The notes under the pieces: model-generated
What the model saw: the letters and a program-made list of their open reading frames with translations, nothing else
Databases searched by the model: none
What the model was told of the DNA's origin: nothing
Part shown: one piece after another, positions 23,064-30,751 of the stretch
How the letters are laid out: the number at the start of each line of letters is the position of its first letter
Numbering within the stretch: the stretch's first letter is position 1
Translations under genes and position numbers: made by a program
NCBI GenBank assembly: GCA_018714665.1
Contig: DVNA01000040.1
Span: 1-32,963 of the forward strand
Origin: Candidatus Gallibacteroides avistercoris
GTDB lineage: Bacteria > Bacteroidota > Bacteroidia > Bacteroidales > CHK158-818
Reading direction: 5' to 3'
DNA length: 32,963 nucleotides

Positions 23064-24404
23064 ATGAGTTCAGAAAACCAATATATATCGCTGTTCGAGG
23101 AATTTGCCCCGGCCATAAACAAGCACTCTTGCAACGTGATGAATGTTTACCGGGACGAAGCCATGAGCCGTTTTAAAGAGTTAGGATTTCCTCCGCATAC
23201 GGCAGAGGATTATCGGCATACGGACATCCCCGAAGCATTTGCTCCGGATTTCGGAATGAACCTGAACCAGATCGAGATACCGGTTGACCCGTACGAAATT
23301 TTCCGGTGCGACGTACCTAACCTAAGTACATCGCTCTACTTCCTGGTAAACGATACCTTTTGCGACCTGCGGCCCAAAAGCCTCCTTCCCAAAGGGGTCC
23401 TGGCCGGCAGCCTTCGCACGTTGGCCCAGACATATCCGGAATTGACCGCGAAATTCTACCACCAACTGGCCCGGAACAGCCAGGACGGGACCGTGGCGTT
23501 CAACACCGCGTTTGCCCAGGACGGTTTCTTTCTGTACATTCCCCGAGGTGTTATTGTCGAAAAACCCATCCAGTTGGTCAACGTACTGCGGAGCGATGTC
23601 GATTTCCTGGCCAACCGCCGTATCCTCATCGTCGTAGAAGAGGGTGCACAAGCCAAACTGCTGGTATGCGACCACACGATCAACAACGTACATTTCCTCT
23701 CGACTCAGGTATGTGAAATCTTCGTGGGAGAAGGGGCCACATTCGATTATTACGAAATTGAGGAGACGACATTGAAAACAAAACGTATCGCCACCACTTT
23801 CGTATCGCAACAGGCCCGTTCAAATGTTCTGGTCAATGGTATCACGCTACACAACGGCATGACCCGAAACAACTACTTCTTGCGTTTTGAAGGGGAAAAT
23901 GCCGAAACCCACTTGTGTGGAATGGCCATCGGAGACCAAAACGAAACGATCGATAATTTCACCTACATCGACCATGCCGTTCCCCGCTGTTCCAGCCGGG
24001 AGCTGTTCAAATATGTTTTGAACGACACCTCTACCGGTTCGTTCAGCGGCCGTATCCTGGTACGCGAAGGTGCTGTCAGGACCGAGGCATACCAAAGCAA
24101 CAAGAACCTGTGTGCCACATCAGAGGCTCAAATGTTTACCAAGCCTCAACTCGAAATCTACGCCGACGACGTCAAATGCAGTCACGGAGCGACCATCGGC
24201 CAGTTGGATGAACAGGCCCTGTTCTATATGCGCTCGCGGGGTATTCCCGAAGAGGAGGCCCGTATGCTGCTGATGTTCGCCTTTACCAGCGACGTGATCG
24301 ACACGGTCCGGCTCGATGCCCTGAAAGACAGGCTACGCCTGCTGGTGGAAAAAAGGTTCCGCGGAGAGTTAGCCAAATGTTCCGGATGCAGAATTTGCCA
24401 ATAA
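23064..24404 (+). CDS. sufD: Fe-S cluster assembly protein SufD
   Basis: SufD pairs with SufB in the SufBCD scaffold. The 446 aa protein has an alpha-helical N-terminal part with FPPHTAEDYRHTDIP. The beta-helix core includes FLYIPRGVIVEKPIQLVN, and the conserved C-terminal region has FSGRILVREGA, YQSNKNLC and IYADDVKCSHGATIGQLDEQALFYMRSRG (given here as landmarks in order). The last residues, CSGCRICQ, form a short cysteine-rich tail. It is 35 bases after sufC and 7 bases before sufS. The function is assigned by family and context. Confidence 0.95.
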   Translation: MSSENQYISLFEEFAPAINKHSCNVMNVYRDEAMSRFKELGFPPHTAEDYRHTDIPEAFAPDFGMNLNQIEIPVDPYEIFRCDVPNLSTSLYFLVNDTFCDLRPKSLLPKGVLAGSLRTLAQTYPELTAKFYHQLARNSQDGTVAFNTAFAQDGFFLYIPRGVIVEKPIQLVNVLRSDVDFLANRRILIVVEEGAQAKLLVCDHTINNVHFLSTQVCEIFVGEGATFDYYEIEETTLKTKRIATTFVSQQARSNVLVNGITLHNGMTRNNYFLRFEGENAETHLCGMAIGDQNETIDNFTYIDHAVPRCSSRELFKYVLNDTSTGSFSGRILVREGAVRTEAYQSNKNLCATSEAQMFTKPQLEIYADDVKCSHGATIGQLDEQALFYMRSRGIPEEEARMLLMFAFTSDVIDTVRLDALKDRLRLLVEKRFRGELAKCSGCRICQ

Positions 24405-24411
24405 TTTGCCT

Positions 24412-25629
24412 ATGTTAGACATTCAAAAAATACGAGAAGATTTTCCCATCCTGTCGCGTCAGGTATATGGAAAACCGCTGGTTTATTTAGATAACGCCGC
24501 TACGTCACAAACGCCGAAATGCGTTGTCGATAAGATTGCCGAAAGCTACTACATGAGCAATGCCAACGTACACCGGGGGGTACACTTCCTCAGCCAGGAG
24601 GCCACCAACATCATGGAGCAATCCCGTCGCCACATACAACGGTACATAAACGCGCGTCATCCGCATGAAATCATCTTTACGCGAGGAACTACCGAATCTA
24701 TCAACCTGGTGGCATCTTCGTTCGGGGAGGCTTTTCTGCAACCGGGCGACGAGGTAATCATCTCGGAGATGGAACACCACGCCAACATTGTACCGTGGCA
24801 ACTGCTCGAAACGAGAAAAGGGATACGCATCCAGGTTATACCCATCACTCCTGCCGGAGAACTGGATATGGAGGTATTCCGTGGGCTCTTCTCCCCCAAA
24901 ACGAAACTGGTATCGATTACCTACGTATCGAACGTACTGGGAACGATCAATCCGGTAAAAGATATTATCGATACGGCACACCGGCACGAGGTACCGGTTT
25001 TGATAGACGGGGCTCAGGCTATTCCTCACCTGAAAGTTGATGTACAGGCACTGGATGCAGACTTTTTTGTCTTCTCGGCCCACAAGGTATACGGACCTAC
25101 CGGATTCGGCGTGTTGTACGGAAAAGAACAATGGCTGGACCGGATGCCTCCCTATCAGGGCGGCGGCGAAATGATTGCCCACGTATCTTTTGAAAAAACC
25201 ACCTTCAACGAACTGCCGTTCAAGTTTGAAGCGGGTACACCCGATTACATCGGCGCATCGGCTTTCTCTACGGCATTGAGCTATGTAGAGAAGATCGGCA
25301 TTGAGAACATCGCCGCGCACGAGAATGAACTGACTCAATATGCCACGCAACGGATGCAGGAGATACCGGGTATGCGCATCTTCGGTACAGCCCGTCAGAA
25401 GGGAGCTGTCATTTCATTCCTGATAGGCAACAGTCACCCGTACGACGTAGGGATGCTGATTGACAAAATGGGCGTAGCCGTCCGTACCGGACACCATTGC
25501 GCTCAACCCCTCATGCACGCCCTGGGGATAGAGGCTACGGCCAGAGCATCGTTTGCCATTTACAACACCCGAGAAGAGGTGGACATTTTTATAGAGAGCC
25601 TGAAACGTGCAGCGGCCATGTTGCAATAA
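24412..25629 (+). CDS. sufS: Cysteine desulfurase SufS
   Basis: SufS is a PLP-dependent group II cysteine desulfurase that takes sulfur from cysteine and delivers it to the SufBCD scaffold. The 405 aa protein has LDNAATSQTP near the start, SEMEHHANIVPW, the PLP lysine in FSAHKVYGPTG (Lys225) and the active-site cysteine in RTGHHCAQPLM (Cys363). A TTG start six bases upstream is possible, but the ATG at 24412 gives the family N-terminus. It is the last suf gene. No SufE or SufU sulfur-relay partner is in this window. Confidence 0.97.
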   Translation: MLDIQKIREDFPILSRQVYGKPLVYLDNAATSQTPKCVVDKIAESYYMSNANVHRGVHFLSQEATNIMEQSRRHIQRYINARHPHEIIFTRGTTESINLVASSFGEAFLQPGDEVIISEMEHHANIVPWQLLETRKGIRIQVIPITPAGELDMEVFRGLFSPKTKLVSITYVSNVLGTINPVKDIIDTAHRHEVPVLIDGAQAIPHLKVDVQALDADFFVFSAHKVYGPTGFGVLYGKEQWLDRMPPYQGGGEMIAHVSFEKTTFNELPFKFEAGTPDYIGASAFSTALSYVEKIGIENIAAHENELTQYATQRMQEIPGMRIFGTARQKGAVISFLIGNSHPYDVGMLIDKMGVAVRTGHHCAQPLMHALGIEATARASFAIYNTREEVDIFIESLKRAAAMLQ

Positions 25630-25719
25630 CAAACAACGGTTACTCCCTGCTCATTGATTATGCTTACTGGCGGAACAGTACGCAACGCTGTCTTTTCCGC
25701 ACTTATGATACGATAGATT

Positions 25720-27198
25720 ATGCAACCTGATTCGTCCTTGAGGTCGGAACACCTGAAACATCCCATATTTTCGCTGATCGGCTCGATTGCCGACCAGGCG
25801 GGACAACCTTGCTACGTAATCGGCGGATATGTCCGCGATATTTTCTTAAAACGTCCCTCCAAAGATATAGACATCGTTACATTGGGTAGCGGTATCAACT
25901 TAGCAACCTCTCTGTCGAAACAACTCGGTAAAGGGGCATACCTCTCGGTTTTCAAAAATTTCGGTACGGCCCAGGTGAAATACCGGAATCTGGAAATCGA
26001 ATTTGTCGGAGCCCGAAAAGAGTCGTACAACCGGGACTCCCGGAAACCGGTAGTCGAGAACGGTACCCTGGCCGATGACCAGAACCGGCGCGACTTTACA
26101 ATCAACGCACTGGCCATCTGCCTGAACAAGGAGTGTTTCGGGGAATTAATCGACCCGTTCGGAGGCCTTTCCGATTTGGGAAACAAAACAATCCGTACCC
26201 CGCTCAATCCGGACATCACGTTCAGCGACGACCCCTTGCGGATGATGCGGGCCATCCGCTTCTCCACCCAACTGGAATTCCGCATAGAAGAGAACACACT
26301 CAACGCCATTACCCGCAATGCTGAACGCATCAACATCATCTCGAAAGAACGCATCATTGACGAACTGAACAAGATCATGGCATCGGAGAAACCCTCTACC
26401 GGGTATCTGCTGCTGAACAAATGCCAGCTGCTTAAACTGATTTTCCCGGAACTCGATGCACTGAAAGGCGTCGAAACCAAAGACGGGAAAGGGCACAAAG
26501 ACAATTTCTTCCATACGTTGCAGGTCCTGGACAATGTGGCAGCCCGTACCGACAATATCTGGCTACGATGGGCGGCGCTGTTGCACGACATTGCCAAACC
26601 TGTTACCAAACGCTACGACGAGAAAATAGGCTGGACGTTCCATAACCACAATTTCGTAGGCGAGAAGATGATCCCTTCCATCTTTCGGAAGATGAAATTA
26701 CCGCTGAACGAGAAGATGAAATATGTACAGAAACTGGTCGGGTTACATATGCGCCCCATTATCCTGGCAGAAGATACGGTAACCGATTCAGCTGTACGAA
26801 GGCTGCTTTTCGACGCAGGCGACGACATAGAAGATTTAATGCTGTTGTGCGAAGCCGACATTACCTCGAAAAACCGCGAGAAAGTGGCCCGTTTCCGGGA
26901 TAACTTTCAACTGGTACGAACCAAACTGAAAGAGATTGAAGAAAAAGACCGCATCCGAAATATGCAACCGCCCATATCGGGAGAAGAGATCATGGAGATA
27001 TTCAACCTTCCTCCGTGCAGCCAGGTAGGGGCTATAAAAAGCGCTATCAAAGATGCCATCCTCGATGGAATCATCCCCAACGAGAAAGAGGCAGCATACC
27101 AATTTATGATGGATTTTGCCCGGTCGAAACAGATACCGATGATAAATCCGTTACCAGAGTATACAGATTCCCCCCAAAAGGCTCATAATATCCACTAA
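25720..27198 (+). CDS. cca: CCA-adding / poly(A) polymerase-family tRNA nucleotidyltransferase with HD domain
   Basis: The 492 aa protein belongs to the class II nucleotidyltransferase family that adds or repairs the CCA end of tRNA. The head domain shows YVIGGYVRDIFLKRP and the catalytic DIDIV, then RRDFTINALA and DPLRMMRAIRF. An HD-type domain follows, with FFHTLQVLDNVA and ALLHDIAKP, a common fusion in bacterial CCA enzymes. It begins 90 bases after sufS, with no promoter that I can see. Annotators may also call it pcnB-like. The CCA assignment is the more likely because it is probably the only such enzyme here. Confidence 0.9.
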   Translation: MQPDSSLRSEHLKHPIFSLIGSIADQAGQPCYVIGGYVRDIFLKRPSKDIDIVTLGSGINLATSLSKQLGKGAYLSVFKNFGTAQVKYRNLEIEFVGARKESYNRDSRKPVVENGTLADDQNRRDFTINALAICLNKECFGELIDPFGGLSDLGNKTIRTPLNPDITFSDDPLRMMRAIRFSTQLEFRIEENTLNAITRNAERINIISKERIIDELNKIMASEKPSTGYLLLNKCQLLKLIFPELDALKGVETKDGKGHKDNFFHTLQVLDNVAARTDNIWLRWAALLHDIAKPVTKRYDEKIGWTFHNHNFVGEKMIPSIFRKMKLPLNEKMKYVQKLVGLHMRPIILAEDTVTDSAVRRLLFDAGDDIEDLMLLCEADITSKNREKVARFRDNFQLVRTKLKEIEEKDRIRNMQPPISGEEIMEIFNLPPCSQVGAIKSAIKDAILDGIIPNEKEAAYQFMMDFARSKQIPMINPLPEYTDSPQKAHNIH

Positions 27199-27241
27199 CA
27201 ACCAACATTTCTGACCATACGTCATGCTGTGCCGAACATAA

Positions 27242-27282
27242 AAGTTTTTGGTGCCGCTTTTTTCAAAAAGCGGTGAGAAGAT
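27242..27282 (+). repeat. REP-like intergenic palindrome, copy B
   Basis: AGTTTTTGGTG leads into the palindrome CCGCTTTTTTCAAAAAGCGG (27254-27273), identical in core to copy A and nearly so to copy C. There is no T run after the stem on either strand, so it is not a good intrinsic terminator. It starts 43 bases after the cca stop. Confidence 0.7.
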
Positions 27283-27380
27283 CTCCGTTTACCAAAAGCG
27301 ATAAAAACCACGTGTATTTATTCAAAATGACACAAAATATCGCTTTTCTCGTTTTTTTGTTATTTTTTATCCCAAAATGC

Positions 27381-27412
27381 TTGCATTTTTATTCTTAATT
27401 ATCGTATATTTG
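27381..27412 (+). promoter_or_regulatory. Promoter of glutamate dehydrogenase
   Basis: TTG (27381-27383) and TATATTTG (27405-27412) are 21 bases apart, matching the Bacteroides -33/-7 consensus. The transcript would start near 27418 and have a leader of about 90 bases. Confidence 0.7.
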
Positions 27413-27439
27413 CAACGCAAAAAGATAAAAGCGTGGATC

Positions 27440-27481
27440 ATGTACACAAACAAAAGCATGAATTTCTCCTCGATTTTTTAA
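27440..27481 (+). CDS. Possible 13-aa leader peptide before gdhA
   Basis: A small reading frame, MYTNKSMNFSSIF, starts about 22 bases after the predicted transcription start and ends 26 bases before the gdhA ATG. It has no obvious regulatory codon run and no ribosome-binding sequence. It could be chance. It is listed because it lies entirely inside the leader. Confidence 0.22.
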   Translation: MYTNKSMNFSSIF

Positions 27482-27507
27482 AACGATAACTAATTATATT
27501 TTAGCAA

Positions 27508-28842
27508 ATGAATGCACAAGAAGTTTTAAGCGAACTGAAAAGACGCTTTCCGAATGAACCTGAATACCATCAGGCAGTAGCAGAAGTTTTGCCTACCATT
27601 GAAGAGGCATATAACCAACATCCTGAATTTGATCGTTACAACCTGATCGAACGTCTCTGTATTCCGGATAGAATCTTCTCTTTCCGTGTTACCTGGATGG
27701 ACGATAAAGGAAAAGTACATACCAATATGGGATACCGCATCCAACACAACAATGCCATTGGCCCGTACAAGGGTGGTATCCGTTTCCACTCATCCGTAAA
27801 CTTGTCAATCCTGAAATTCCTGGCTTTTGAACAAACGTTCAAAAACTCTCTTACTACCTTGCCGATGGGCGGTGGTAAAGGCGGGTCCGATTTCAGCGCA
27901 AAAGGAAAATCGGATGCAGAAGTAATGCGTTTCTGCCAAGCATTCATCCTCGAATTGTGGAGACACATCGGTCCTGAAACGGACGTACCCGCAGGCGATA
28001 TAGGTGTTGGCGGTCGAGAAGTAAGCTATATGTACGGTATGTACAAAAAACTGGCTCACGAAAACACCGGAACATTCACGGGTAAAGGCCTTGAAATGGG
28101 TGGTTCTTTGATTCGTCCCGAAGCTACCGGTTACGGAAATGTTTACTTCCTGCTGGAAATGCTGAAAACCAGAAACATCGATATCAAAGGAAAAGTGGTT
28201 ACCGTATCCGGATCAGGAAACGTGGCTCAATACACGGTTGAAAAACTTATCAGCTTAGGTGCCAAAGTTGTAACCATGTCTGACAGTAACGGTTATATCT
28301 ACGATCCCGACGGTATCGATGAAAAGAAACTGAAATTCATCTTTGAATTGAAGAACATCTATCGCGGACGTATTAAGGAATATGCAGAAGAATTCGGTTG
28401 CAAATATGTAGAAGGCGGACGTCCCTGGGGAGAAAAATGCGATATCGCCATGCCGAGCGCTACTCAAAACGAACTGGACGGTGACGATGCCCGTAAACTG
28501 TTGGCCAACGGCTGTTTCGCCGTATCAGAAGGCGCTAATATGCCCTCTACGCCCGAAGCTATCGAACTCTTCCTCGAAAACAAGATATTATACGCTCCGG
28601 GTAAAGCAGCAAACGCTGGTGGGGTTTCTGTAAGTGGTTTGGAAATGGTACAAAACTCTATCAAGATGAGCTGGACTGCCGAAGAAGTGGATACAAAACT
28701 GAAACAAATCATGCACGATATTCACGAAACTTGTATCCGTTACGGAAAACAAGCCGACGGTTATGTAAACTACGTGAAAGGTGCCAATGTAGGCGGATTT
28801 ATGAAAGTAGCCAAGGCTATGATGGCACAAGGGATTTTATAA
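27508..28842 (+). CDS. gdhA: NADP-type glutamate dehydrogenase
   Basis: The enzyme interconverts 2-oxoglutarate, ammonia and glutamate. At 444 aa it has the length of hexameric class I enzymes. Substrate-binding and catalytic residues are visible: Lys88 in GPYKGGIRFH, Lys112 in FKNSL, Lys124 in PMGGGKGGSDF and Asp164 in VPAGDIGVGGRE. The Rossmann motif SGSGNVAQ is at 234-241. The GDIGVGGRE and KGGSDF forms point to the NADPH-preferring assimilatory type, although cofactor choice is inferred. It is monocistronic with its own promoter and a strong terminator, and codon use looks highly expressed (long runs of AAA, GAA and GGT codons). Confidence 0.96.
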   Translation: MNAQEVLSELKRRFPNEPEYHQAVAEVLPTIEEAYNQHPEFDRYNLIERLCIPDRIFSFRVTWMDDKGKVHTNMGYRIQHNNAIGPYKGGIRFHSSVNLSILKFLAFEQTFKNSLTTLPMGGGKGGSDFSAKGKSDAEVMRFCQAFILELWRHIGPETDVPAGDIGVGGREVSYMYGMYKKLAHENTGTFTGKGLEMGGSLIRPEATGYGNVYFLLEMLKTRNIDIKGKVVTVSGSGNVAQYTVEKLISLGAKVVTMSDSNGYIYDPDGIDEKKLKFIFELKNIYRGRIKEYAEEFGCKYVEGGRPWGEKCDIAMPSATQNELDGDDARKLLANGCFAVSEGANMPSTPEAIELFLENKILYAPGKAANAGGVSVSGLEMVQNSIKMSWTAEEVDTKLKQIMHDIHETCIRYGKQADGYVNYVKGANVGGFMKVAKAMMAQGIL

Positions 28843-28862
28843 GATTCATTCACTTTATACCC

Positions 28863-28907
28863 AACATAAAAAAGGGCGCTTTGAAACAAAAGCGCCCTTT
28901 TTATGTT
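28863..28907 (+). terminator. Terminator of gdhA
   Basis: A long stem pairs 28863-28882 with 28889-28907 (core AGGGCGCTTT with AAAGCGCCCT, one bulged A), closing a six-base loop. The U-rich arm CCCTTTTT follows. It starts 20 bases after the gdhA stop. Confidence 0.85.
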
Positions 28908-28991
28908 TCCTTGAAATACTCCCCCATATTCTTTTTTGTTGCTCGCATAGAATAACATTTTTTCAGACTGCACGAAATACTACGCAGAGCC

Positions 28992-29030
28992 AAAAAATTT
29001 TTGGTACCACTTTTTTTCAAAAAGCGGTAA
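28992..29030 (+). repeat. REP-like intergenic palindrome, copy C
   Basis: AAATTTTTGGTACC leads into a diverged palindrome, CCACTTTTTTTCAAAAAGCGG with one extra T (29007-29027). Copies B and C lie in the same orientation on either side of gdhA, about 1.75 kb apart. Confidence 0.6.
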
Positions 29031-29058
29031 AAAATCTATCATACCCCCACAAAACACA

Positions 29059-29087
29059 ACAGCCTGTCTAAATAGAAGACAAGCTGT
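29059..29087 (-). terminator. Terminator of the DUF4301 gene
   Basis: ACAGCCTGTCT (29059-29069) pairs with AGACAAGCTGT (29077-29087), 10 of 11 positions, around a 7-base loop. On the minus strand it is followed by TGTGTTTTG. It begins 35 bases after the DUF4301 stop. Confidence 0.6.
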
Positions 29088-29121
29088 CGCAAATAAAAGT
29101 TAAGTTCGTTTTTCTCCTCTT

Positions 29122-30639
29122 TTATTGGTGTTGTTCGCGCAACAAATCGTTCACGGTTTTTACAGGATTGAACGTAGCGGCAGGAACTTCTACAAACACG
29201 GTATTCCAGTCAGACATAGCACCGTTCCAGAGTCCAGGCAGTTCCAACGCTTTCAGTTCTTTTCCGTTTTTCGATTTAAACGAAATAAATCCGGTATTGG
29301 GATCGACAAATTTGGTCAGATCGAATTTTTCCCGTTTGTGATTCTTAACGCCGCAAACCAGATCGACAGGATTAAAAAAGGCCGAGGAGTCGAACGCAGC
29401 CTTGGCTTCCGGATCGTTCATGTTGATTTGAGAACTTTCCAAAATTTGAAGAGAGATGGTTCCATCGGGGTTGTAAGCCAGGAAAGGACCTCCTCCCGGC
29501 TCTCCTTCATTGCGTACCATCCCGCATACACGGATCGGCCGACGTAATTTTTTAAGCAGATACAGAACTAAATCGCTATCCTCCAAATGTTTCGTGTCGG
29601 GATTCTTGATAAACAGCCGTTGTTGCAGGAAAGAGATAACCTCACGCAGGTAATCCATTGTATAATCGCCTGTTTCCAATCGATTGATATAAGCACTGAT
29701 TTGTTGTTGCAACGTAACCAGTACGCCTCCCAAAACCTTCTTGTAACGGATGGTTTCGTCCTTAAAATGGTCCGGAACTACGTTGTCTATGTTTTTGACA
29801 AAAATAATATCGGCGTCTATATCGTTCAGGTTCTCGATCAGGGCACCGTGCCCACCCGGGCGGAACAGCAGCTTTCCATTATCGCGGAACGGTTCGTTGT
29901 TCATGTCCGCGGCAATGGTATCGGTAGAGCTTTTTTGTTCAGAAAACCCGACATTGAATGTTACGCCTTGCAATTTGGCATAGACAGACTGTTTTTCAGC
30001 AACCAACTGACGGAATAATTCTTTGTGTTCTTCCGAGACGGTAAAGTGGATGTTTACGTATCCCGACCGGTTGGCCGCATACAATGCCCCTTCTACCAAA
30101 TGTTCTTCCATGGCAGTACGCGCCCCGCTCGGATAAGAATGGAATTTGAGCAACCCTTTGGGAAGTGATCCGTAATTAAGCCCCTCTTTTTGTAACAGGT
30201 TGGAAACAATGGTTTTGTAGGCACCTTCTGCTATTAATGCCGGAATATCTTTTCCTTGTTTATTCAGACAAACTTGGTTCAAGTCGTTGTAGAAAGCAAA
30301 CCGGGAGATGGAATCGAAAAATTTCTTCTCAAAGTCGGTTGTCGGCACAGCATAGGGTGCATCCAGAAATTCAAACAGGTTTTTGAACATCCGGCTGGCG
30401 GCTCCCGAGGCAGGAACGAATTTTACAATTTTCCGGTCCTGTTGCAGATAGTTGTCCCATACGTGTAAATAACGGTCTGCTTCCGATTCCGTCAAACATA
30501 AAACGCCTCTTTCTTTGGTAGCGGGAGCGCTGATTCTCAGAAAGGGAAATCCTGTTTTGAACCGGTTTAACTGTTCTTCCACTTGTAATTCGCTTATTCC
30601 TTTTGATTTTAGTAAATCTTTGTCTGAACTTGTAAACAT
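29122..30639 (-). CDS. DUF4301 protein with UDP-sugar-pyrophosphorylase-like motifs
   Basis: The 505 aa protein matches what I recall as the DUF4301 family, common in Bacteroidota and of unknown function. The start MFTSSDKD at 30639 was chosen because a promoter element lies just upstream of it. An in-frame start 201 bases earlier would overlap the RSH gene. Four segments resemble UDP-sugar pyrophosphorylases: FVPASGAASRMFK (74-86) like the nucleotide loop, RPGGHGALIENL (260-271) like the G-rich loop, FVKNIDNVVPD (280-290) like the metal-binding Asp-Asn, and FNPVKTVNDLL (490-500) like the PVKxxxDLL motif. A nucleotidyltransferase role is an inference. The gene is divergent from the RSH gene. 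Confidence 0.8.
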   Translation of the reverse strand: MFTSSDKDLLKSKGISELQVEEQLNRFKTGFPFLRISAPATKERGVLCLTESEADRYLHVWDNYLQQDRKIVKFVPASGAASRMFKNLFEFLDAPYAVPTTDFEKKFFDSISRFAFYNDLNQVCLNKQGKDIPALIAEGAYKTIVSNLLQKEGLNYGSLPKGLLKFHSYPSGARTAMEEHLVEGALYAANRSGYVNIHFTVSEEHKELFRQLVAEKQSVYAKLQGVTFNVGFSEQKSSTDTIAADMNNEPFRDNGKLLFRPGGHGALIENLNDIDADIIFVKNIDNVVPDHFKDETIRYKKVLGGVLVTLQQQISAYINRLETGDYTMDYLREVISFLQQRLFIKNPDTKHLEDSDLVLYLLKKLRRPIRVCGMVRNEGEPGGGPFLAYNPDGTISLQILESSQINMNDPEAKAAFDSSAFFNPVDLVCGVKNHKREKFDLTKFVDPNTGFISFKSKNGKELKALELPGLWNGAMSDWNTVFVEVPAATFNPVKTVNDLLREQHQ

Positions 30640-30665
30640 GGCGATATGGTTAGGTTTATTCCCTT

Positions 30666-30696
30666 CAAATTTACAAAAAGAGCCGGTATGGCGCAA
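30666..30696 (-). promoter_or_regulatory. Promoter of the DUF4301 gene
   Basis: The minus strand has TAAATTTG (30666-30673) and TTG (30694-30696) separated by exactly 20 bases. The -7 element ends 26 bases before the DUF4301 start, which supports the chosen start codon. Confidence 0.6.
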
Positions 30697-30716
30697 CAAT
30701 CCGACTAAAAAAATTA

Positions 30717-30724
30717 TATATTTG
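30717..30724 (+). promoter_or_regulatory. -7 element of the RSH gene
   Basis: TATATTTG matches TAnnTTTG and ends 27 bases before the ATG at 30752. The -33 position falls in the -33 element of the divergent DUF4301 promoter, so the two promoters overlap. No separate TTG is visible for this one. Confidence 0.5.
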
Positions 30725-30751
30725 GACTTGTTTTGTAAAAGGGTGTTTCTT

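Larger units (their letters stand above)
27199..27507. other. 309-base gene-free stretch before glutamate dehydrogenase
   Basis: No protein-coding gene is apparent except a 13-codon leader frame. It contains REP-like copy B near its start, an A/T-rich section, the gdh promoter and about 95 bases of leader. No tRNA-like cloverleaf or riboswitch was recognised. Confidence 0.7.

Noticed and set aside
30515..30751. A 79-codon N-terminal extension of the RSH protein
   Set aside because: It overlaps the DUF4301 gene and both promoters. The ATG at 30752 gives the normal start.
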